Part shown: positions 1 to 9,000 of the stretch, piece after piece
How the letters are laid out: every line of letters starts with the position of its first letter
How positions within the stretch are numbered: the first letter of the stretch is position 1
Assembly (NCBI GenBank): GCA_037349105.1
Contig: JAYJMM010000113.1
Coordinates: 4,588,001 to 4,652,000 of the forward strand
From: Limnomonas spitsbergensis
Taxonomy: Eukaryota > Chlorophyta > Chlorophyceae > Chlamydomonadales
Direction: 5' to 3'
Length of the DNA: 64,000 nucleotides
Position numbers and translations under genes: made by a program
Notes under the pieces: generated by a model
What the model saw: only the letters and a program-made list of their open reading frames with translations
Told to the model about the DNA's origin: nothing
Database searches by the model: none

Positions 1-1203
1 TTGGGCTGCAGATTAAAGCTGCTTGTTTAAAATCAACCTGTGACGTATTTTGAAGGTCACAGCAGTTGAGGTACCCAGCCGACACGCTCAATGCAATACC
101 GGCGACCCCAGTGTGTCTGCGGTTATCTCTATCACTCCACGCTGTGTCCCACCTTGTCTTCATTATGCTGCATGGCCATCAATGTTTTTTGCACCATGGA
201 GCAACACAGCACATCAGTAACACTCCCCACCTGAAGTGCCCAGCCTACCTGGCTCTGCTCCCTGCTGGAGCCACGGCTAGCCTGCACCCGTCCTTGCGAT
301 GGTTCAAATTCTCCTGCGGACACATGAAGCCATCCCTCTAGCACCGCTGCAGCATTTCACCATTTTCAACAATGTGTGTTCAAGAGGTGAGCACTGAGCA
401 GCCTGCTGGCCTGCCCTTCCCCTCGCATGCAACTGGAGGGAGGGCTGTGGTGCATTGAGTATTCTAGGGTGCCGCAGCTACGAGTCAGCTACAAGCCGGC
501 CAATGGCTGGGGGGTCTGGCACAGCTTGCCCTGCTCCGCATGGGCCACCAGCCGTACATCGGTCAAGGTTAAGCCCCACAGGCATAGTGGTAGACGATTG
601 GCTGCTCTCCAGAGGTGGTCTGGTGCACACTTAAAAATCCTTCACCATAACCCCCAACCCTTAATCCTAAACCCTACAACAAACACTGTTGCACTGCTCC
701 ATAGCTGAATTTGAATTCGTCTCACACGATCGCTTACACCAGCTGCTGCGCCTTGTAGGACTAATACTGTGTTCGGACGAGCAACTGTGTAGGTGATTGA
801 ATTGAGGATTCTGTGCTTATTTTAGTGCGCGCTGTACCATGTGTAAGGCGGCTACCATTGGGCCGAGTTGTGGGCCTTTCTCTTTGGTTTTTCTTGACCA
901 GCGTATTTTTTGTTTCTGTCCTCTCCTTTCCCTGATTAGTTAGGCGCCCACGCGGCCAAGCCTTTTGAGCAGGGCCCAGAGGTGTAACGTCATTGACTGG
1001 GACAATTGGGACTTAACCTTGACCATCCTACAGCTGCAGGCCCCAGTAGCAGGGTTTACTGCACCCCGCCCCCTTGCCTGTAGGCTGTAATGTAGCTGGG
1101 TTTTAGCTGAAGTGCGCTGAAACAGGACACCCGGCGACGTGCGGCTGTCAGGGAAGATCAAGGCACCCAGGGAAATTATTATTGCGTAGCTGCACAGATA
1201 CTG
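1..1203. other. Intergenic, repeat-bearing flank
   Basis: No convincing coding region is seen. The stretch holds one diverged copy of dispersed repeat family B (about 500-625), a short run of telomere-like CCCTAA variants near 645-680 and a copy of dispersed repeat family A at 940-997. Short ORFs here have no recognisable motif and are probably chance. Confidence 0.6.
940..997 (-). repeat. Dispersed repeat family A copy
   Basis: This copy carries the conserved core GGCGCCCACGCGGCC, then GAGCAGGGCCCAGAGG and the end GTGTAACGTCATTGAC. It lies about 200 bp outside the left end of the giant retrotransposon. Confidence 0.75.
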
Positions 1204-1207
1204 GCAA
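1204..1207. other. Left target-site duplication GCAA
   Basis: The four bases before the TGTCGC terminus equal the four bases after the GTGACA terminus at 21255-21258. A 4-bp duplication is in the usual range for LTR elements. Confidence 0.7.
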
Positions 1208-2056
1208 TGTCGCACCATAAAGCAGTAAACGCGCCAATATGGTAAACTCCGTAATCTCCGGTAAAGGCGCCTTAGAGAGGTGTCCTTCTACTCACAAACA
1301 GGCTCCTTGTACTTCAGACAAGAGCTGTTAACTGGCTACTGTAAGGTTCAGCCCTAGCAGGAAGTCTCTCTGCCTAGGGGTAAGTCTGGGTGTCCCTGTC
1401 TCGTGGGTACCGCCCCTACTACTTCACTTCGCGTTGTGCGCTTCAGGTCCGTGGCGGACTTCTCCCTCACGACAGTGATGGGCGCCTACGGGCAGACTTC
1501 GTGACTACTCACTGGCTGCGGGTGCTCAACGAGTTAAGCTGCTAGATTTGTATTTGTATGTCAGGCAATAGCAAGGGTTGGCGCAGGCCTTCAGGCTGTC
1601 TGGTCGCGAACCAGCTAGGCAATCAGGTGCACTTACCGCGTCACACGCGGTGAGGGTACGGGATCGTAGACTGCGAACTACTTGTTCGGCAGGGATCTCG
1701 TTCCTCAACTGAGGTCTTGTTCTCTTGCTACCTCAGCGGAAGCTGAGGTAGTCTTGACTTGTTGTAGGTACTGACTTAAGGTACAACTCGGGTCTCACGC
1801 ACTGGGTGACGGCCGGTGCTTGTTACAGAAGAGGTCTGTCCTTTTGAAAGGGACGAAGTAACTAGTTTAGGCAATTGCCGGGATACAGGGACCCGGCAGG
1901 CCCAATTCAAAGTACGGGACAGCTAAACCCCTGGCGTAAGCGGGTTTCTAGGTTCCTATTCAAATAAGGAGGATCCGCAGGGAAGCTGCGAAGCCTCCGA
2001 GGTCGCAAACTGCGGCCTAAACGGTTTTGGCACGTATACCGTAATATACCGTGACA
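1208..2056 (-). repeat. 3' LTR (849 bp)
   Basis: The LTR begins TGTCGC and ends GTGACA. Positions 1430-2056 are almost identical to 20444-21254. Positions 1208-1429 recur at 2059-2279. Compared with the related solo LTR at 42762-44045 (1284 bp), this copy lacks about 435 bp in its middle, so it appears to be an internally deleted form. Confidence 0.85.
1728..1751. promoter_or_regulatory. Perfect 10-bp LTR hairpin
   Basis: CTACCTCAGC and GCTGAGGTAG pair around a GGAA loop. The right LTR repeats it at 20926-20949 with one stem change (C to T, giving a G-T wobble on one strand). In the solo LTR at 43077-43101 the equivalent site has a different stem sequence (CACCAC with GTGGTG) that still pairs. 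Confidence 0.6.
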
Positions 2057-2058
2057 GC

Positions 2059-2279
2059 TGTCGCACCATAAAGCAGTAAACGCGCCAATATGGTAAACTC
2101 CGTAATCTCCGGTAAAGGCGCCTTAGAGAGGTGTCCTTCTACTCACAAACAGGCTCCTTGTACTTCAGACAAGAGCTGTTAACTGGCGACTGTAAGGTTC
2201 AGCCCTAGCAGGAAGTCTCTCTGCCTAGGGGTAAGTCTGGGTGTCCCTGTCTCGTGGGTACTGCCCCTACTACTTCACT
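2059..2279 (-). repeat. Partial LTR duplicate in tandem with the 3' LTR
   Basis: This stretch repeats 1208-1429 with about two substitutions and is joined to the full LTR by the dinucleotide GC. Read in the element's direction, the tail of one LTR is followed by GC and then the head of the next. It looks like a tandem-LTR junction left by recombination or an aberrant reverse-transcription product. Confidence 0.75.
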
Positions 2280-3094
2280 CGCCCCCCCGCTCCTCAGCGT
2301 TGAGCCTATCGGGCATGCGCTGGGAGCCGGAAAAAAGGGGTCGGTACTGTTAGGAAGAAATTTCTGGCAATATGTACACCTCAGAAGATCAAAGTATCAA
2401 AGCAAATCTGCCTGGTTCAGGCCTTCTACACGCATCTGCCTGGTTCAGGCCATATACACAAATCTGCCTGGTTCAGGCCGTCCACTCGCATCTGCCTGGT
2501 TCAGGCCATATACACAAATCTGCCTGGTTCAGGCCGTCCAAACGCATCTGCCTGGTTCAGGCTTCCTTCAAGGCAAAATTCACCTAATCTCTGCAAGCAA
2601 TGCGCACATACTGCGCGTCATTCTAAGCATCTCAGCTGCTCATCACCAAACTTGGCTGTTAATCAGAATCATCAGGTCAGGCTAAGTATAACCGCTGCTC
2701 TCGCCCCACTGCGCCCTAGACGCCTGGTCTTTTAAGGCCACAGGAAATGTGCGCCGCAGCAGCGGCTTCTGCCCCCTTGGGTACCATCACTACTCCACAA
2801 AATTAAGTCTTGTCGTCCATGCGCTAGCATATGTACTACCGCAGCCTTGCTGCTGCGGCTCTTGAGAAACAAATTTTCATAACCCGTTGCCGCTCTAGGT
2901 CTTGTCGGCCACCTAGCATAAACTGCCATTGACTCGCTGGCCTCCGGACCAGCACCTGCCGCGCATTAGGACCAGATGCGCTGTGCCTGAAGCGTCTTCT
3001 GCTGCCCAGCCTCTGCCCTTTCCTGTTGGTTGCGGCGTGAGTATCGTCACATGCTCAGCAGCCTTGCCGCTCTGGGCTCGGCCTTCCATGAGGT
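2280..3094 (-). other. 3' untranslated region of the retrotransposon
   Basis: This lies between the ORF3 stop and the LTR sequences. It contains the 28-bp tandem array at 2406-2570. Short plus-strand ORFs here are made of that array and are not credible genes. Confidence 0.6.
2406..2570. repeat. 28-bp tandem repeat, six units
   Basis: Units begin at 2406, 2434, 2462, 2490, 2518 and 2546, each with the core ATCTGCCTGGTTCAGGC. The linkers alternate between an ATACACAA type and a TCCACTCGC type, so the effective higher-order period is 56 bp. Confidence 0.9.
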
Positions 3095-6000
3095 TCAGGT
3101 ATCGCTGCACCCTTCAAGTGCCGATTCCTCCTCCTCCTTCGCTGCTTCTTTGGCCACCTTGGCCCGTCTGGCAACTGCCCTCGGGGTGACATTGGCCTCT
3201 CCCCGGCCAGTGGTGTACGAGATGTCGTACAACCCGTTCGCCATTGGCCTTGCGATGCCCCGCTCCATTTGCCGCGTAGCTGGGTTGGTGGCCATAACCT
3301 CCACCTCAGGCTTATCCATGATGTCGGCATCCGGGGCCGCCCTGGCTGCTGCCCTGGCAGCTGGGCTTGGCCGCCCCTGGACGGCTGCGCTGCGCTCTGG
3401 CTCTGCAGCGGGCCCTGCTATCTCAGCTGGCCCAGCGACCTTGTCGTCCGGCTGGCACCGTGGGCACAACCAATCGCCCTCAGGCACCTCATCAAGAGCT
3501 GGTACCAAGCAATCCATGTGCCAACCCGCAACTGGCAGCGCCTCTTTGATCCTAGCCACTCTGGCCAGGAGCAGGTCCGCTGCCTCCTCTGCTGTTGCCA
3601 CTTTGGCGGTGGTCCATAGGTCCGCCCCCACTCTGGAGGGGAACGTGGGTCTCTGCCCAAACAGAACCTCGTATGGCGCCATGCGCGTGGCCTGCTGCGG
3701 CGAGCAGCGGAAGCCCAGCGCCACCCATGGTACCATCTTGTCCCAGGAATCGTCGCTGCTGCCCTCCTGGCAGCACTTGCGCAGTCCTGTCTTGAGAGTC
3801 TGGACTGCCCTCTCGGACAGCCCGTCTGCCTGGGGGTGATTGGCAGAAGTGGTGCGGTGATCAATAAAGCAATCCAGTAACATGTCCTGGAATTCTCCCT
3901 GGAACTCTGTCCCCTGGTCAGTCACCACCTCTGCGCAGCCCCCGAAACGTGCTACCACATTCTGGAAAAAAGCCAAGGCCGTCACATCCGACGCCTTGCT
4001 TGGAATGGGGATTAACTCCACCCATTTGGAGTAATGCTCCACACACACCATCACAAATCGATTGCCCCTGGGCGTGGTGGTGAACGGTCCACACAGGTCC
4101 ACTCCCCACCGGAAAAATAACCCCTCAATGGGCAGCGGATGCAGGTCGGGCTGTATGTGATTGAATGTGGACGCCCTGGCCCGATCACACACACCACACT
4201 CCTGCACCACCTTCCTGACTGCTGCCCTGAGCCCCCTCCACCAGTGCTGCTGCATGACCATGAAAGCTGTGCGGTGGCTGCCAAAATGGCCCGTACCAGC
4301 ATGGGCCTCCTGAATCACTGCCAGCCTGTCCTCTGGCCTGGGTACTACACATCGTCTTCCGTCAGGCATAAGCCGTATCAACACTCCTCCCCTCTCTGAT
4401 TCCCACAGGAAAGGAGCGGCTCTGCGCTGTACCCTTGCCTGCTCTCCTAGCTCCGTTCCTGGAGCGTGTGTTTTCTCACGTAGGAATCTCAACACTGGCG
4501 CATCTGACCACACGTCCACCTTGGCTGGGGTCCCTGCCCCGAACCCAGGTGGATCACATTCTCCCCCACCGTCAGCGCTCTCAACACTGCCAGCATCTGC
4601 TTTGGCCACAGGTGTATTCCCACCTGGTTCCTGCGCTGCATCTGCCCAATCTGCCGCAGCTGATTCTCCCAGGCACTGCCTGTACGTCGCTGCCACCTCC
4701 CCACTGCCAGAGCATGCGTTTCCTGCGGTAGCAAGGGCGTAGTGGCTGGACATTAAAGTGGCACCCAGCGCAGGATCCCTGTCCTGGCCTGGCAACCTTG
4801 CTCTGCGCACCATTTCACCCGGTAATATTTTGGCATACTCAAGTGCCACATTGAACCATGCACTCAATGCCCACGAATCCATGCACCTGCCCAAGGCTGC
4901 CCTCCTGGCAGCCTCTGGGAAGTCTGGTCGCGGCAACGTGGATCCTTCAGCATACCCCATGGCACGTTCACGTTCATTGGCATTGGGCTCCTGCAGGTCC
5001 CCCATGGGCCTGTACACCATCCCATTCTGCCCATTCCTGAAAGAATATGATGCGGGAGTCGCCATCAAGCAGGGCAGCACCCTCCTGGGCTGTCCTGTCA
5101 CATTGATGCGATACCCTCCATTGTCTGGACAGGCGACCACCTGGGCCCTGCTGCCCTTGTCCAGAATATCATCCACGACCCCCTCATGGGGCCTGGCCGA
5201 AGCGCAAATCACAAACTCGATATCCTCAGACGGGGCTATGTTCCCCCAGTAGTTGCGGGTACGGTGGGCGTAAGACCCCACCTGTGCCGCATCAAACAGT
5301 GCAGGCGTCCCCAGGACCCTACACACTTCATTGAACCCGTCTACACTGGCCTTGGTGCTCCTCTGATTCAGTTGCATCGCAACATTCTCAATCAGGTATG
5401 CGGGCGGTCTGGACAATTGCAGGACCTGCAAAGTGCCCAACAACTTGACCAGCGGGAAGAAGGACTTGCTTCGTTCCCCCGCCAGCCCGCGCCCCTTGCC
5501 TGCCGAAGAGAGGTCCTGACACTCCCATCCAGCCACCATAAACCACTGGCGCCCATCCTGGGCGCCTGCTCCCCGGAGGTGCTCTGCCGTAATGGCGTAC
5601 ACATCCTGGGTTAGCGCTCTGAACACATCCTCAAACGCTTTTACCGGAAGCAGCTGGGGAAACCGCTTGTGCAACTGCACCAAACGCCCTCCAGCAATCT
5701 CCCTCACTTCTTCGCTGATATCCGCATACAAATACCGAACTACTGGAATTCCTGCTTTGAGCACCATTTCCAGCCCAGAGCACATACCTCCAAAGGGCTC
5801 AAAGAGGACCACCCCTTCTTTCTCCATGGTCCGCACAGCCTGTACCGGCAGGCACGCTGTGTCCACCCCTGCGTGTGCGTGAGGCGGTGCAACCCGGGGC
5901 AGGTCAGACAGTACATCGCTGATCATTGTCCTGGCTCTGTCTCGGCCACTGAACGCCTGCTCTGCCGTACTGACAGGCTGAGCCTGCTCATCATCCTCAG

Positions 6001-9000
6001 TGGCGGCAGAGGATATCTCCTGCCCAACCACGCTTGTCGCACAAGCTGCCTCTGCAGCCCGCAACAGTTTCACTCCCCTTCGTCCTTCCTGTGCCATACG
6101 GACCAACTGGTCGGCATGCCACTGGTTCACCCTGCTCATCCCTGTGAGCATGGCTACCTGCCTCCCACTCTCCTCCCCCCTGACTGCCGGCTCTGATGCA
6201 ACCGCATCAAGCCTAGCTCCTGTGCGGTCAGCGGAGGACGGGAGAGGCGACCTGGACGGAATGTCCGCATTCTGGTGGCATGCCCCAGAGCGGTGGACAA
6301 TGGTAATGTCCAGCTCCTGGAGCATGAGAGCCCACCTAGCGTGCTGGCCCACTAGCGTTTGGTTGTCCATGAGGTAGGTCAGTGGCTCATGGTCAGTGAT
6401 GAGGTGCACCTTGCACCCAAACAGCATGTGACGGTATGTGCGCGCGGCATATACTGCAGCCAGCATCTCCCCCTGAAACGAGGAGTAGTTTTTCTCACTC
6501 TTGTTCAGGGATCTGGACGTGCATGCAACCATATATTCCCGACCGCTGTCATCGCACTGCCCTAGTACTGCTCCAATACCCTGCTTAGAGAAGTCAGTGT
6601 ACAGCAAGAAGGGCCTTGGCGGTCCCTTGCCATCTGGCCCCGTTCCACTGTAATCCGGTCTGCGCAGGACCCTACCGCCCTCGCACATCTCCGTTTTGAT
6701 CAGCTGGAACGCCTGCGACTGCTCTGGCCCCCACACAAACGGGACCCCCTTGACCAGCAATGCATTGATGCATGCTGCCTTCTTGGAGAAATCCGGAATG
6801 TAGCAGCGGTAGAAGTTCAGGAAGCCCATGACTTCCTGAATGTTCTTCACCGTTGCGGGCTCAGGCAGCGCCATAACCGCTGCAATTTTAGCTGCATGCG
6901 GCGTGAGACCCCGGGCCGACACGTTGTGACCCAGGTATTCCACCGTCGCACACCCAAACAACGACTTGTCGGGGTGTGCCCTCAACCCGACATTGTGGAG
7001 CATGTCCAGCATGAGCTCCACATGCTTGATGTGCTCTGCTGGTGTATCACTGTACACCAGCAGATCATCAATGAAAGCCACACAAAAGGAACTCAGGCCC
7101 GCTCTGGCGATCTCCTCTTCCATCATTCTCTGGAAGAAAGGAGGCCCATTGCGCAGCCCAAAATTGAGCTTGGTGTACATCCACAGCTCAGGTCCCATCC
7201 AGAATGCCGTCTTAGGCTGGTCCTCAGCTTTGATCGGTATCTGCATGAACCCCGACCTGAGGTCCACCTTACTGAATATCTTGGCCGTACCCAGGTTCTG
7301 AAAAATTGTTTCCATCCTGGGGATGGCAAACTCCTGCTTAGCCGTACGCAGGTTCAACCTGCGCATATCGTGCGCTATGCGGTGATCAGTCCACTCGCCA
7401 GTCTCAGCACTCTTCTTGGCCGCAACCACAGAGTTGGCTGCAAACTTGATGGGACCCCCTTGGGGCACCTTCACAATGATACCTGCCTGTATCATCGGCT
7501 GGCACTTCTCTTTAAAGATGGCAGCCTTTGGAGGCGGCATGTCCCGCGACTTCTGAAAGCACGAGCTGACCTCGTCTTCCAAAGCCAATGTAAACTCACC
7601 CTGCGTGCCGCAGTAGCCTGGCAGGTCTTCCATGGAGTAAGCGAATGCTCCCTGGCGGTCCCTGAGGCTCTGCTCGAGGGACGCCTGCTGCTCCTCCGTG
7701 AAGTCAGGGTGCTTGCCCAGCAGCCATCCTTCTTCAGTCTTGACATATTCCGAAGGTGGTTCAACCACACCTCCTGGCTGGAACATGTCGATCATCTCTG
7801 CTGCCTGCGGGTCGTCCTCCGCGGCTGGTGCTTCCCCCTCTGTGCTGCTGTTGCGCTGCCATTCCTCCTGCTGGCTGCAGGCGCCCCCTGCCCCGCTGGC
7901 ATCCCCCAAAGAGATGACAGCCGGCGGGCGCAGCCAGCCTGACGTAAGCTTTGCTGCCGCCTCCTGGCTGGACACAAAAGCACCCTGGCTGGCTGTAAAT
8001 CCCCCTCCTCGGACGCCCTGCCCAGTGGCACTTGCACCTGGGATGCACGCTGACAGCAGTAGCCACACCAGCAACAGCTGGAATGCACCCGTAAGCACTC
8101 CCTTGAATGCTGTACAGTTCAAGAGTCCCCTGCATGCTGGCGGCTGCCGCCCAGCAGGCGGCTGTTGCCCTGATGGCTGCGCCACTAACGGTTCTGCAGG
8201 TGGCCCTGGCCGCAACTGCTCTGTGGCCCATGTGATCTCCAGCTCCACCCGGCTGATCCTGCCTGGCTGGCAAGGGCAATCCTTGCCCGGCCTGCTGCCA
8301 CGATCCCTGTCTGCAGCCTTCCCCTGCGCATTCCTTGCGCGGCGCCTAGCCTTTTTTGACTTCTTCCCTTGAAGCTCGGCTGTTTCCGTCCAGGCTGCGC
8401 CGGCCCCTACTGGCCGCGCCTCTGACTGATATCCCCTGCAGCGCTTGGCCTGCTGCCCCTGTCCGATTCTGTCTGCCCTGTCTGCTGGCAACTGCCGCCT
8501 TCTGATGGCTTCCAAGGGTGCGTCCCCCTCTGGGCAGTCCTTGGTCTGGTGGCCAATCTGGGCGCAGATGAGGCACCTGCCTGCCCTCTCCACTGGGTCT
8601 CGACAGGCGTGATAGTCGTGCCCATGCCTGCCGCTTCGCAGGCCTGGCTCCCCGGTAGCTGACCCACGGCCCCCGGCTGGATGCACCAAGTCACTGCATT
8701 TATGGCATGCCCACACTCCCCTGCGGGTGCTGCCAATGCCCCTAGTGCCGGTACACGCCCCGCAGGCTGTACCGCCACACTTGCAGCACTTCCTGCCGGT
8801 CCCTTCCTCTAAGCTGACCATGCAGCCCAGGCACCGCTGGGGCATGTCTGCGACATTTCTGCTCGGTGGCTCCCTGCTGACTGTTATGCCGCTGGTTAGG
8901 CTGCAAGCCCCACGGGCTGCGCCTCTGCCCTGGCTCTCTGGCCTGGGTGGGTGCCGCACTGGTGCCTGGCTGCTGGCGGGTCCTACCCGGCCCATGCCGC

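Noticed and set aside
2254..2685. Plus-strand ORF of 143 codons
   Set aside because: It is produced by the 28-bp tandem repeat in the 3' UTR of the retrotransposon.
3030..3839. Plus-strand 269-codon ORF and other plus-strand ORFs between 3000 and 19800
   Set aside because: They are antisense shadows of the retrotransposon ORFs, whose minus-strand frames carry recognisable domains.
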